A stretch of 64,000 nucleotides of DNA, taken from assembly GCF_000471905.2 (NCBI RefSeq), contig NW_006499705.1, positions 719,413-783,412 on the forward strand, given 5' to 3'. Below, one piece after another: positions 12,119 to 24,800 of the stretch (positions are counted from its first letter, which is position 1; each line of letters starts with the position of its first letter). The notes below the pieces were generated by a model. It ran no database searches. It had not been told where the DNA came from and was given only the letters and a program-made list of their open reading frames with translations. Origin of the DNA: Amborella trichopoda. Its lineage: Eukaryota; Streptophyta; Magnoliopsida; Amborellales; Amborellaceae. The position numbers and the translations under genes were made by a program.

Positions 12119-12815
12119 GACCATTTATCTTTGGTATATGGTGATCAAAATGAATCTTGACTAGTGTTCAAAAAATCGAACCGGGTAATCGGCAAATTAG
12201 TTAGTTCAACAGTTCTACTAACCTAACCGGGCAGGTTCCTGCAGGTCCAAAAAGTATTAAAAATGTAAAAATATAAATAAACAAATAAATGAAAGTACAT
12301 TTAAAACATGATTAAGCAAAGCACATCCAAATGGATTTGAAAAGTAGTTGAAAAAATGGTTTGTGCCTGAGGGCATTTCCAAAATTTTCCAAAGAAGATG
12401 GAAACATGTTAAAATAAGTATTTATGGCCAAAACACTTTCGAATATTTTCCAAAATGATAAAAAAATTCAAAAACACATTACAGACAATTCCCTTATTTT
12501 TTGAGATTATATATATATTGAATTTTTTTAAAATACTTGGCCAGACCACCAAAACCGAATTGATCAGTGCTCGGTGCCAGTTTGACCGGTTGATTCCGAG
12601 TTGGACTCGCCGAGTTTTTGAACACTGATCTTGACCATTGGATGGGAAATTAGATGGCCGCATTTTCTTCCATTGACCAAGATCAAACTTCAAAAAAAAA
12701 TTTATTGAACTTTATGACACATCCAAGCTATCAGATTTCACATCGGATAGTTGTAAATAATTGTGACGTCCTTATGTCAATCTCATTGTATACAATCTCA
12801 TAATATATTCCTCTT
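12119..12815 (+). mobile_element. MITE family C copy split by a nested hAT MITE
   Basis: The outer element starts GACCATTTATCTTTGGTATA at 12119 and resumes at 12628 with ATCTTGACCATTGGATGGG, CACATCGGATAGTTGTAA and ends near CTCATTGTATACAATCTCAT. This second part matches 60140-60320 closely, including GATTTCACATCGGATGGTTG. The two halves are separated exactly by the insertion at 12162-12627. Confidence 0.8.
12162..12627 (+). mobile_element. hAT-type MITE with 8-bp target duplication (466 bp)
   Basis: Termini TAGTGTTCAAAAAATCG and CGAGTTTTTGAACACTG are inverted repeats of hAT type, and the element is flanked by a perfect 8-base direct repeat ATCTTGAC (12154-12161 and 12628-12635), the size hAT transposases make. 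Interior is AT-rich and non-coding, with GAACCGGGTAATCGG-like and CCGGTTGATTCCGAG-like ends. Related, more decayed copies are at 37504-38035 and perhaps 42590-42915. Confidence 0.9.
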
Positions 12816-14688
12816 TCATTGAAGTGTTTTATCTAGATCAGTTGTACTTCTTTTTTATGATTGTATTAGTAGATGTTGGTGTGCAAGGGTGAAAAATCTT
12901 TGTTGCACATTTAACTATTGTAAAATAATATTTTATAAGAAATTTGTGCCGGATGAGGGGGAGGCCATAGATCTTGAGGGCTTGGCGGAGACCACAAGGA
13001 AATCTCTCTCTCTCTCTCTCTCTCTCTCATGGTCTATTTCTTGTGGACATTGACTTCATAAATAAACATGTTATTTACGAGTGGACACATAAGTTGGTGC
13101 TTCATGACGACATCAGATATTACCTTTGTATCCAAAAGGGCAAAATAGACTAAACTCTTATAAAATCATTGAGCGGGTTAAAAGATCTCAATTAGTGTTT
13201 ATCATTTAAATTTTTATTTTATTCATGCATCTCTTCAAAAATAAAAAATTCTCAAATTACACATATGTTCAGGTTTGAGAACCTTGAATAAGCAAGGAGC
13301 ATTTCACTAATTTTACCCATTTGCGAGGTCCCAACCAAATGACAAGAGTACTTATGTTGGTTCAAGGTAGGTCAAATTACTGAAATTCCCCAATTTGTTC
13401 ACAATACCCAATTTTGAACAATGGTAATTTGACTAGTTTTTAAAATACATTTTAAAAAAATATTAAGTAAAATGAAAATTTAAAAGTAAATGTTCTAATA
13501 TTAATCGCGATCTTTTAACCCCTTCATAATTATACAAGAGGCCTTGATTAGGGCCAGCAGGCCTAGGCTTGGGCTAGGCGAACCCCAACCCTAACCCAGC
13601 TATAGCCCCTAGAGGGCCAGTCCCAACTGAGCCCTGCCCAAAAGAGGGAGACACGTTGTGTCTAATACACTCAAAGAATAGAAAGGAAAAAAATAAATAA
13701 AAAGAGGGAGTGGGCCAAAGTGGCCCTATGTGTACCCAGCTCAAGCCAAGCCCAGTCCACGGTCCATATTTTCTGGTCCATGCTCTAGCTTTGTAGGCCC
13801 GAATTTCCTGGCCCATTCCCAGCCCTAGATTTGACATTCCAATGATACTCTCCTTGTGGTTTCTACCGAAGTGAAGTGCACTTCTAGGCGACGTATAAAA
13901 ACTGGTGGTTCAGTTTTTGCCCTTTTTCTTTTCTTATTATTCTTTTCTACACTTTTTCCACATAACTGTTTATGGTTTTTGGTTTGAAGACACTCTTTTC
14001 ATTGAAGCTTTAATTCAGTGGTGTCAAATTCTTTTTGTTTAGGCCTTCAGATTTTAGGCCTAAACACGAAGATTTTAAGCCTAGACATAAAGCGAAGTGA
14101 AGCCTGGTGCTGCCACTTCGATCATATTTGGTTCGTGCGGCTTCGGTCAAATTCGGATATGCTTTGGGCTAATTGAGTTCAAGCTTCAGCCTCTTAGGCC
14201 TAAGCAAAGAAATATTTAAAAAAAATTTATTTTTTATTTTTTTGAAATTTTTATATTTTATTATATTTATATATATTTATTTATAAATATCTAACTAATT
14301 TCTATTTTAAAAAAAAAAATCCAAAATCTTGCCCAAATAAGCCAAAGCATCAAAATACTTGATTTTTCTCACCAAACGGAAGAAGACACTGAAGTGAATC
14401 TGACAACATTGCTTTAACTATGCCGTATGGATTTACTAACATTAATTTGAAGATTTTTTCCAAAAAAAAAGTTTACAATGTCTTCTATATTTTTCTATTT
14501 TTACTCGTAATATTATCCAAGGTTAGCCATTTGAGAGTTATCTAGATAACCACGTCATTGATTTTCTCTCAAATGATCAGCTCTTCCTTTTCAAATTATC
14601 AATGGAAAAATAAGTGTCCCCACCGGATGAGGTATATGATGATATGTTAAACTATTGGTTGCAAACATAGTAATATTCTTATAGAGGG
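12816..14688. repeat. Intergenic: CT microsatellite and GGCC-rich decayed repeat
   Basis: (CT)n at about 13003-13028. 13540-13830 is a patch rich in GGGCC/AGGCC/CCCAGC words, the style of decayed plant hAT MITEs; 18165-18345 has the same flavour. 14030-14430 contains AAGCGAAGTGAAGCC near one end and ACTGAAGTGAATC near the other, possibly another old MITE. No gene. Confidence 0.5.
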
Positions 14689-15218
14689 AGCTTTTTATAT
14701 GACCCCCCCACCCACATATATAAAATATGTGACGCCTGGTCTCACTCATCAGATCTTAGTAGATGGCTGAGATGGCTTGAGTCACAATGTCACAAGCTAG
14801 CTTGTAACCATCATATCTTGATTGGACTATTTGTAGTTGTTTATTTTTTTTTATTCTACAAACAATTTTGAAACAAAATTTGGAGCATGCATAGATCTGT
14901 AAGGGGAGCACATGATAAAAAAAATAAAAATAAAATATTTCCTATAATGGAATGTTACCAAAATATCTCTGAAATTTGTAGGGGCATTTTGGTCATTTAT
15001 TTTTATAGAAATTTTTTTTCCTAGATTTGCCCTAATTTTATGATGGGGCACCCAAAATTTCATCCAAAAATGTTTTGTAGGAAAAAATATGAAAAATAAA
15101 ATAGTGTTTGGGGCGACATTGGCGTATGAAGAAATCAGAGCCATTTAATTCAAATCGAACGGCTAAGAAGTGGGGTCACATATAACTTATCTGTTATTGG
15201 CGCCACATAAAAACATTT
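14689..15218. mobile_element. Probable MITE (TIR-like ends)
   Basis: Left end GCTTTTTATATGACCCCCCC and right end GGCGCCACATAAAAACATTT are imperfect inverted repeats; internally ATGTGACGCC and GGGGTCACATATAACTT mirror each other. Only one copy is in the window, so the boundaries are tentative. Confidence 0.45.
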
Positions 15219-16122
15219 ACCATTCTTATAAGCCTTATCAGTGTTTTAAAAATCACCAATCTGATTGAGGTCAAGGGGTTGGTGACTCAGATTGGAAACC
15301 TTAGAATTTCCTTTGTCCACTAGTTGATGACAACAATACTATCATCACTATTATTATTGTTATTATTATTGAAGCGGATGAATTGGATAAACGGAGGTTG
15401 AACCATGACGTGCCGTTGGTAAAAGCTTTCTTATTTTGATTGTTCTTTGGTGATATTTTATGTTCATGTATCTTTTGCTAATTTAATAAGTTAGTATATT
15501 ATAAAAAATTATTATTATTATTATTAGAAAAATTTATCAAAATACTCATATAAAATAAACTATTTAGTATTTATCCATTTGCAACTATTTAAACACAAGA
15601 TCATATGTCTTTTGATGGGTATTTTGAAATTAAATCAAAAGACAGGCAAAATGTTATGTTATTTGTATTAAATTTCTTTATTACTATTACTATGATTATT
15701 GTTATTCTTGATGTTGTTGTTAGTACTATTATTATTGTTATTGTTGTTATTATTATTGTTATTATTATTTACCAATTAAAATTGTAGAACTTATCCACTT
15801 GTTTGGACTTTGGAAGGTCGAGGGTAACAGAAATTAACACCCCCTGTCCATAGAAATTCCCCTAAAAAGAGAAACACATGTAATCTAATTTGGGTTTTTT
15901 TAAAAAAAAGAAATATAAAAAATTATCTCCTTTTTGTTAAGGATATTGGAACAAAAATCCCAAATCTTCTAAAACCTCATTCATGTTCATTTTTATTATT
16001 GTTTGCATTATTTTGGCTAAAGTAACCTTCATGATAGTGTTAGGCTTGTGAAGGTCATCACGGTGAACCATGATGAAATAGAAGGTGACAATAAACTTTT
16101 AATCATCACGGTCGTAAGAAAT
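15219..16122. repeat. Intergenic with ATT/GTT low-complexity tracts
   Basis: Trinucleotide-like tracts at about 15350-15375, 15505-15526 and 15670-15775. The 60-residue Ile/Val-rich open frame over them is a composition artefact. No gene. Confidence 0.7.
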
Positions 16123-16743
16123 GTTGGGTTCATGTGGCCTTTAAAGGCCTTATGAGTACTTGTAAAATAAAATGATAGAGTGGAACATGAACTCAATGAG
16201 AATGTGGTCCCTTGTGGGCTATACTGAGCAAACAATGTTTGCAGATACCTGACTGTGCTTGACGATCTAAGTCAGTTGGTTGTGAAAAACCCACGTTACC
16301 TGGACATAAAGAACAAACCGATAAGGGTTCTAATGGATTAGCCCTTAATGAGGTCGAAGAATATGCCTGGATGAGTGAGCCGAGGGACTGTGTGACTTTT
16401 GTATGTGATGGTGGCCTAAAGAGACGGGGGTCAAAGCCTCATCCATGTGCCATCACACAACATGCATATCGATAGATCGTTCGGGAAAGCCAAAATTCAT
16501 CTTTTAGGGTGGAACGTATGCATGTGCGAGAGATACCCCTTTGCACCATAGGAGCTATAGTCGTATCAGGTCTAGGTGACCTTGACTCGTCTCTAGGAGA
16601 GGACCTGAAATCCACAAATTAGAATTGCGATCCCCTGGCTTATCGGCCTAACTTTGGTGACCTGCTAATGAGCCTCTGCTTGGACTGTGGGTCATGGGAA
16701 ATAGTGGGTCGGTCTGATAAAGCAAGTGTGGTATGTAGTCCAC
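16123..16743 (+). mobile_element. LTR-retrotransposon LTR fossil, copy A (cut by assembly gap)
   Basis: It begins TGTTGGGTTCATGTGGCC and is homologous over about 620 bases to 34674-35290 and, in reverse, to about 45710-46330. Upstream sequences of the three copies are unrelated, so the 5' end of the LTR is at this TG. The gap at 16744 cuts it. It is a fragment with no coding sequence; family uncertain. Confidence 0.65.
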
Positions 16744-16763
16744 NNNNNNNNNNNNNNNNNNNN
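16744..16763. other. Assembly gap (20 N)
   Basis: Run of exactly 20 N; the true length is probably unknown. Confidence 0.95.
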
Positions 16764-18480
16764 ATTAGGGTTTTCCTCCAATTTGAGATTTTAGTGGCCA
16801 AATTTTCATCGATTTTGTCAACTATTTATTGTAGTCCATATATGATTATATAATTAATCCAGGATAATTCTATGATTTCTTTTGTGTGATGTAAATTTAA
16901 TGGTCAACATAAGTTCATACAGGGAAAGAACATCTCAATATTTATAAATTGATAAAAACAATAAAAGTTTTACATTCCTATAAAACAATATTTATAATGA
17001 ATTTTAATATTTTTTTGAATTTTTTTTAAGTTTAATCCGAGCGATTCGGCTCGATTCCCGATCCGGATCGTCGATTCACCGATCCATATCGATTTTTTAG
17101 AAACCCGATCCGAGTCACCGATTCGTTTTTTAAACCAATAGCTCGACAATTTTGCTAGAATTGTGGCGACTTGAACCCAACACAAAGTAGGTTTGAACCC
17201 CTAATGACCATCACGGCCTCGAGAAAACCGAGATGACCTTCACGGACCTGACACTATGTGAAGTTTAGTCAACGTAATGCAAATAGTGATGAAAAGGGAC
17301 ATTGATGAGGCTTTAGAAGATTTGGGGTTTTTTCAATAACTTGTATAGAATGCTCCATAGCATCTACACGTCCAATCAATGGCGAAGAATGGACCAAAGA
17401 TCGCACGGTATCCTCACACGTACCATCTAAGTGACCTTTCATGGTCTAGTGTCCACCGTCCAACATATGTCAACATATGTCGGATGGTGGAATGACACCA
17501 CACAATGCGCCCTAGTTCCCATAGTACATCTTCCCTTGTGTTTTGGGACTCGGTATCAGCTCCTTGTCGACCAGAGTGTTACGATAAAACTCGAGGTTAT
17601 ATAAAAATTTTAAATTAAAATTACAAAAAATATGTTGGATTATAAAACTATGGTATAAATAATTTATCTATAACTTAATATTTTTATGATACTTCGGTAT
17701 TTTTCCCTTTTTTTTGGATTTTTCTTAATATGTCTGTCTAGATATAAATTTTATTTTTTCTAAATCACATATATATTTTTCATCTTATTTGGACTTTTAA
17801 TGTTGTTTTTAGTTTACTATGATTTCTACTATTGTAATTTTATTTTTAACAATTTTTAAATTTTTCTGCGACTTACTTGACTTGAGCAAGGCCCAAGTCC
17901 CAAGGCCGAGTCCCTAAACATTTGGCCCACCATTACCTTCTTATTCGGAAGGCGAAGCCAAAAGGATAGGCCACACAAGAGCAGCATGGGACGCTTTTAT
18001 GGTGTGAACTTGCTCGACCTAATGAACCACCAAAGAACTTCAATAACTTTTTGAAATAGCCACTTGATCATCAAAATTTAGTTAATTTCCATGTTTGATT
18101 TGAAAGTGGTCACCCAAGTTAATGGTCTTGACTAAACACCTGGACTAGTTTGAGGCCGGACTGGCAATGGGTCGGGCGGTTTGGCCCGATCCTAAAAAGT
18201 TAGGGCAAGGGCCAGGCCCACCCCTCTTTTTCTTCTATTTTTTGTTTTTTTTGTTTTTCTTTTATTTTTTATACAGGCCGGTCTTGGGCTGACCCTATAG
18301 GGATAAGGGCCAGTCCAGCCCAAACCCGTTGCCACCCTTAGTTTGGGGTTAATGGAGGGTCAAATGAACGATTGTTCAATGAAAGACTTCCCATTGCAAA
18401 TTATATATAAAACAATGAGTGCTTATACTATGCTCCCTTGGGAGCATACTATACATTTATCCCTTGGGCAAAAGGTTTAC
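16764..18480. other. Intergenic, decayed repeats only
   Basis: 17035-17150 is rich in CGATTC/GATCCG words like the ends of hAT MITEs. 18165-18345 is rich in GGGCC/GGCCC. 18430-18447 is a near-palindrome related to 1527-1544. No coding signal. Confidence 0.5.
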
Positions 18481-18604
18481 TTGGTGGGATTTTTTCAATC
18501 TTAAAATTTGGGAGCTACCTAGTAATGAGTAGATGAGTATTTTTGGTGGGATTTTTTCAATCTTAAAATTTGGGAGCTACCTAGTAATGAGTAGATGAGT
18601 ATTT
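18481..18604. repeat. Tandem duplication, 62 bp x 2
   Basis: Two virtually identical 62-base units starting TTGGTGGGATTTTTTCAATC at 18481 and 18543. The identity suggests a recent duplication or an assembly effect. Confidence 0.95.
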
Positions 18605-19282
18605 TCAAAAGAAAATTTTGATTCTGATTCTGACTTCTCTAACCCTTAGATCTCACACTTTAAGAATATTGGGAAGTTGTGCCTTCCTATCTATTTGTGA
18701 ATCAAAAAAAAATATCAAAGACCAAAGAAATAAAAATTCGCAAATTTGCAAGAAATGAGAAGCAAACCAGATGCTAGGATTTATGTGAAAAACCCTTTTT
18801 AAAAAAATACATTTATGTGGTAGACCACCCTTCAAAAGAAGGGAAAAACCATGGGGCACCACATATCAAATCTCGTACGCAAAAAAACAAATATAATAGT
18901 TCTTCTCAAGTCAATTAAACATAACTTGAGGATTAAGAACAAATAATAATAATAACAATAATAATAAACATAAGGTTATGTCCGTGGGATCAATTTCGTC
19001 TGTCTTTACTTCTCAAAAGATTCACTTATTTCTTCCCTTTATTGGAGAATACTGGCTTCAATCGTATAAGAATTCTCAAATCTCTTTAGATTTTTAGAAG
19101 AAAAAATATATGTAAGTTTTATGTACATCAAAAAACCTAAAACCTAAAGAGAAAAATAAAAAACTTCAACCTCACATTATAATTATGCGCTCACCTGAAA
19201 GGCACTTTATTATAAGAAACCCTAACTATTAAAATTTTGCTTTTTCTCAAATATATCATTTTTAATTGGGATTGTCAATAAA
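18605..19282. other. Intergenic, nothing recognised
   Basis: AT-rich; a short AAT-rich tract near 18945-18968. No gene. Confidence 0.6.
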
Positions 19283-19500
19283 GAGACAATTTATGTTTTG
19301 TACATAAAGATGGCAAACATTCTATGTCCCTTGAATGTCAAAATGGGTGGTTGTAAGATTGTCATTAAACAGACATAAAGTTAAAAAAAAAATATTCTCG
19401 AACTTCGTGAGTCATCCCAAGCCATCCATTTAACAACTAATGAGTGGAAATGTTTGTGACCTCCATGTATAAAAGAAAAATAGTCTCTTTATCAACAATC
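19283..19500 (+). mobile_element. MITE family C copy
   Basis: It shares GATTGTCATTAAACAGACAT, TCTCGAACTTCGTGAGTCAT and TTTGTGACCTCCATGTATAA with the copy at 43846-44045. Confidence 0.65.
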
Positions 19501-19969
19501 TCTTTTTAATTTTTATTTATCTAAAATATAAACCCCACTCTTCACAAGGCCAGAATTCACAGACTTATGAAAAAATCTGTAATAGAGAGTTGAACAGTCT
19601 CTATTCAATCTTGAGGCATTATTTTTTCAAGCACATAGAGAATGCAATTTGAAAAAAATTATTGATGTTATGGGTTGATGAGGTTACATTGCCAAATTTT
19701 TAGGTTCTACGACTGCAAGTGCGTTAAGATGAAAAGAATTGATACCCAAAAGTTAAGCTTAATTATATATTTGAGCTTAATTAGAAAATCACACAAAATA
19801 TATGGGACTATTTTTAATTTTCAAAAATAAAAAGAGATTTTTATGTTAATTTCGCAATACGTGATATGGGACAAGGGTTTTAAATTCAAAAAATGAAATA
19901 GGATTTGTCTGCAAATTTAGATAATAAAAAGAAGAAAATGTATTACATGAGTAAGCAGGCGCAAGAGCT

Positions 19970-20205
19970 GGCAGACCCATGAACGTCCATCTTTAAGATA
20001 AATGTTGTACAAGGTACACCAGAGATGGATGGTGTAAAAAAAGTTCCTTAGAAAGGATAAATTTTCAATTTTATTTTTTATATTCATGATCATTTTGGCC
20101 TAAATCAGAAATCCCTAAAAATATGGATAAAAAATCATTCTTTAAGATGAATTTTAAATAGGAGATACGTGTGTACATATGCATCGGCTAACCCCATTCT
20201 ACAAA
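19970..20205 (-). mobile_element. MITE family D copy, decayed
   Basis: It shares AGATGGATGGTGTAAAAA, TATATTCATGATCATTTTGG and TTCTTTAAGATGAATTTTAA with the copies at 25875 and 43575. Confidence 0.5.
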
Positions 20206-20461
20206 GAATCGTAAAAAAAACCTATCAAATTAGCTCTTCAATTTCCTTATTTTTTTAAAAGCTTTTCCATGCTTTGCTTCTCAAAATCGAACTACGACCA
20301 TTTAGTCAAAATCCCAAGGTCTTTTTTCCAGGCTTGTTTCTAATTAGTTTCTTAGAACACAATGAATTCTGATTTGGATCATTGATCCGAATGAGAATCA
20401 GTCAAGACCGGACAGGTTTCAGGATGATATAGGTTCTGGTCCGGCTTTCCCTTGAAACTAC

Positions 20462-21347
20462 TAATGCTGAGAGAAATAATAAATAGAAAAATAAAAAAAA
20501 TTGAGAGATTATACTTTCTCATTGGATCTGCAAGGGAATCTACCCTATGGTCTTTTCACATGATCAAATTCTTTCTTTATTATCTGATCATATTTTTATT
20601 TGCATCATTCTCCTGGGTTGGAAGAAGTTTTACCTCGAGTTTACATCCTTCAAAGGCCAATTGAATAATTGATGATGTAGTCTCACAATTCCTCTCTGAA
20701 CTATCTTCAATAAACCAATTTATTGAATACTTTGTGTGCAATTTGAAATAGAACACTGGGATATTAAATTTAATATTGATTTCTTTTTCAAGTTTATTAT
20801 AAAACTCGAGAAGATCGAACAGAATACCAAGATCATGTGGATGCTCAAATAGTGATTTTTGTATCACAATGTGATCATCACATTTAGGATCGGTACACCT
20901 AGTAAGTCGTAGAACTCGATTCATCTCTACAATGAAATATGATGTTTGATCTTCATGATTGTGAGCATCCTCCTTTCAAGTAATAGTATTCTCCAACTGT
21001 TGGTTCATTTCACGAATTTTACTTTGAACACCTCTCATGACCTTGATTAAATTTTCTAAAGTATGTCTCATGCAATCATCCATTGCAAGATTAGTTTAAG
21101 GTGACATTGGGATGGTTGGATCTTCTTTTCAGATGGTCAGACCTCTTTTTCTCTGATACCAACTAATGTAGAGAGAACTATTAAAAAACATATATTGAGG
21201 TATTATGATACCAACTAATGTAGAGAGAACTATTAAAAAACATATATTGAGGTATTATAACCTGGGTTTATAAGAGAGTCCACCCTAATATCTTTTCATA
21301 AGATCATACACTTTCTTTATTCTCCCATCACTTTTTTATTTGTATCA
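20462..21347 (-). mobile_element. TRIM-like small LTR retrotransposon fossil
   Basis: Read on the minus strand: an LTR (21347-21163) opening TGATACAAATA, then a primer-binding site TTGGTATCAGAG (initiator-tRNA-Met type, plus-strand 21151-21162), about 540 bases of internal sequence, a short purine stretch, and a second LTR (20607-20462). The element is flanked by ACTAC (20457-20461 and 21348-21352), which fits a 5-base target duplication. Its size of under 1 kb with LTRs below 200 bases is typical of TRIMs. The internal region holds a short minus-strand open frame (20580-20924) with no domain I recognise. The first LTR carries an internal 52-base tandem duplication. The LTRs differ at many places, so it is old. 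Confidence 0.75.
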
Positions 21348-21352
21348 ACTAC

Positions 21353-21832
21353 CCCTTATATATATATTTTTATTTTTTAAACTTATCTAATTTTTTTATC
21401 CCCATCTTATAAGCTCCGATTAATTTTTATTCTATTGTATTTAGTTTTTATAGTTTTCTAAATTACTAATCTAGACTTGTTGGAATCGCCGACCCAACTA
21501 TCCGAGACATATCTTTGGATGAACGATCCGCCTCACCCATCAAGGGTTTAAAACACCATCTCCAATTATCGATTTAGTACCCACAAAGGCACCTAGAAGA
21601 AAATGCAAAGGGGAAGAAGCCATTTTCGTATTTTCAGAAAATATCAAGGAGATCTGAACCTTACCCAACGTTATCAAGGCACCGCCTGTGCCCATTAGTT
21701 TAATATGAAAAAAATACCTCTACGTACTTCAATTTGGCATTCACGATCTTGAAGACCTAAAGAAAACCCGGGGAAAAACCAGTGCCTTACTGGACTTATT
21801 CGAGTGATTTAATTGGTAAAATTTTGAGGAAA
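21353..21832. other. Upstream region of PB1-MULE copy 1
   Basis: Probable promoter and 5' UTR. Unlike copies 2 and 3 it shows no recognisable shared 5' flank except the short AAAATG context of the first exon. Confidence 0.4.
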
Positions 21833-24800
21833 ATGAAGACCGAGAAATCTCCGAAGAAGACCAAAGGGAAAGAGGTATGCCATATTTTTCTTTTTTCTCT
21901 GCTTCTTGCCCTTCATTCAATGTATAAACTTTGGGCCCAATTTGTATTTTGGATTTTTTTTTTGGATTTTTCTTTTCTTTTCATTTTTTTTTTTCGCTGG
22001 AAATCTATTTATCCTGAATGGATCTGATTGATTTTAGATGCACATCTGAATAAAAGGACAAAAAGATAATTTTTTATGAATTTGTTCTTGATTCGTAGGA
22101 AATTTGAGTTCGAGGGCAACTGTCTGTTGCACAAAACAAAAAAAATTGAAATTGTTTTTCTGAGATTATTTCTCAATGTTTTGAGAAATTTGGGGTCAGG
22201 GTTCACTACCTTATGATTTGCAAGTAGATTATTTTTAACACCTTGGAGTTGCAAACTTGCAATAAAGAAGAAAAAATAAGAAGAAATCTTTGGATATTGA
22301 CACTCTTAGTTAGAAATGCGAAAAACTTTTGTTTTGTAAGCAACAGATAAATGGCATGAAAAATTTATCTCAGTATGTTATATGTCCTTATCAAATAAGG
22401 AATTTACGGGAGTTTTTCCTCTTAACCTCACATCTTGGGTTCAGTTTTGGCAAATTTGGATAAGTAGGTGTTCCAAGCATCTATATGAAATTTTCATAAT
22501 TTTTCTCTTTAACTGTGAAAATTACTTTGCAAAGAAAAGGATAAATTATGAAATTTTTGCATAGTGGTCTGGAACATCCAACTATTCAAATTGGGTGCTC
22601 TAGAAACCGGAAATATCGGGCAGCTTACACTGTAGAACTGAAAGCTCTTCTTGCTTTCAACCTTGCTCTCTCTTAATCCTACTCCCTCTTATTTATAGTA
22701 CTACTTTTCATCCCTTAATTTCATTAGTGTCATTGAGTTTGTCTCAATTGTCCCCATGTTTTTCTCTCACTGTCTATGTTTACCATTTGTTACTTCAGAG
22801 CAAGATTGGAGAGAAAATACTTCTGATTTGCAATTTTGGGGGACAAATTGTTCAAAACAAGAATGATGGTAACACTCTGTATGAGGGTGGAGATGCTAGA
22901 GCGACAATGGTTGCTCGTGATACAAGTTTCACCGAGCTCCAATCGAAATTGGCCGAGATTTCTAAGCTCAGGGCCGCATCATTTTCTATTAAGTATCAAG
23001 CCATTGATTCACATGCTTTAATATCAGTCTATGATGACAATGATGTTGAAACCATGCTCTATCAGTTTGGTGATAGCCGGTCAATTCCAATGTACATCTC
23101 TAGGACTCAAGCCACAGAAGATACTGTGAACACCAATAGGTATTATCTTCATGTCACATCTTTCGCCATGCATAGATGGCATTCAATTTGTTTCTATACT
23201 TCAAACAATTCTATATAGTTTTCATTTGCTACAGGGTTGAAGAGAGGTTGGTTGATGAAGATGGTGGTGGTGGAACCGGAGATATTGAAAATCCACAAAG
23301 ATCTGCACAAGGAATGCCTTGTACTGGGGATATTGAAAACCCTGAAAGCTCGACACCAAGAGTGTCTTGTTTTGGGGATATTGAGAATCGGCAAACATTG
23401 GCACCAGGAGTGTCTTGTATCAGGGAAATTGAAAATGAAGGAGTGTCTTGTTCTGGGGAACTAGAAACCCCTGGGCTAGTTTTGCGAGAAGCAATGCCCA
23501 AGATGGCAATCGGGAAGGAGTTCGAAGATGTGCGTAGTTTCAGGAGAGCATTGATATCTTTTGCTATAGCTGAAAACTTCGTCATAAAATATGCAACCAA
23601 TGATCTCAATCGCGTCACTGCGAAGTGTCAGGCAGAGGGGTGCACATGGCGCATCCATGCATCTCGTATCTCAGGTTTTAAAAAATTTAGGGTTAAAACT
23701 ATGAACCCGACTCACACATGCAGGGGATGGCTAAATGGAGCTCATCCTCAAGCTGGTAGCAAATGGATTGCGGATAGGATAAAGCAACGCCTTAAAGACA
23801 ACCCCAAATACAAGCCGAGAGAAATAATCGATGACATTCGCCGACATTACGGTGTTCAAGTAACATATTTGCAGGCTTGGCAAGGGAAGGAGTTAGCAAT
23901 GGCTGATATTCGTGGGTCATCAGAAGAAGCATATCGCATGCTTCCTTCGTACTGTCAGAAGTTAATCGATACGAACCCGGGCACTGTGGCCAATATTAAA
24001 GTAGATGAAGGAGATAATAGTTTTAAAAGATTGTTTGTGGCTTTTCATGCAACAATATCCGGGTTTTTACGAGGGTGCCGACCCCTAATCACTCTTGACG
24101 AATCATTATTGAAGACCAAGTACAGGGGGCACTTATTGGCAGCAGTTGCTATGGATGCTGATGGGGGTATGTTCCCCATGGCCTTCAGCGTGTCAGTGTC
24201 GGATGATATTGAGAGTTGGGTATGGTTCTTAACGCTTTTACGAGAGGTCTTGGTTCGTCCTGAAACACCCAAATTGATGTTTATCTCGGAGAAACAAAAG
24301 GGGTTGCAAACAGCTTTGGAGACGGTTTTCCCCGATGCTTTTCATGCATTCTCTATGGGAAGCCTGGCTGAGAACTTCAACGACGACTTAAGGAATTGCG
24401 AGTTGACGAGATACTTTTGGCTGGTCGCTCGGGCTAAGACTTTGTCAGAGTTTGAAGCTCGAATGGTGGAACTTGGGGCTGTTTCTGAGGCCGCGACAGC
24501 GTGGATTGAGGGAATTCCAGCGAAATTTTGGGCTGCAGCATACTGTGAAGGGATGAGATACAATCATTTGACGTCAAAGCTTTTGGAGTCCTTTAACAAA
24601 TGGTTAGATGATTCACGAGATCTCCCAATTATTAAGTTTGTAGAGAGCTTACGTATGAAGCTAATGGAACACTTACATGAACAACGAGAGCTCTCGATGC
24701 AATGGACTTCGAAGCTTGTTCCTAGTGCAGATGAGAAGATAAAGAGGAGAACGGTCAAAGCTCACCCGTTTAGAATCTTTCGTTCCAATGGAACCCAATT

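Noticed and set aside
13574-13837. Minus-strand Gly/Leu-rich frame
   Set aside because: It lies in a GGCC-word repeat with skewed composition; not a gene.
15605-15787. Ile/Val-rich small membrane protein
   Set aside because: Produced by ATT/GTT low-complexity sequence.
20580-20924. 114-codon minus-strand frame as a host gene
   Set aside because: It lies between the two LTRs of a TRIM-like element, so it is part of that fossil rather than a host gene.
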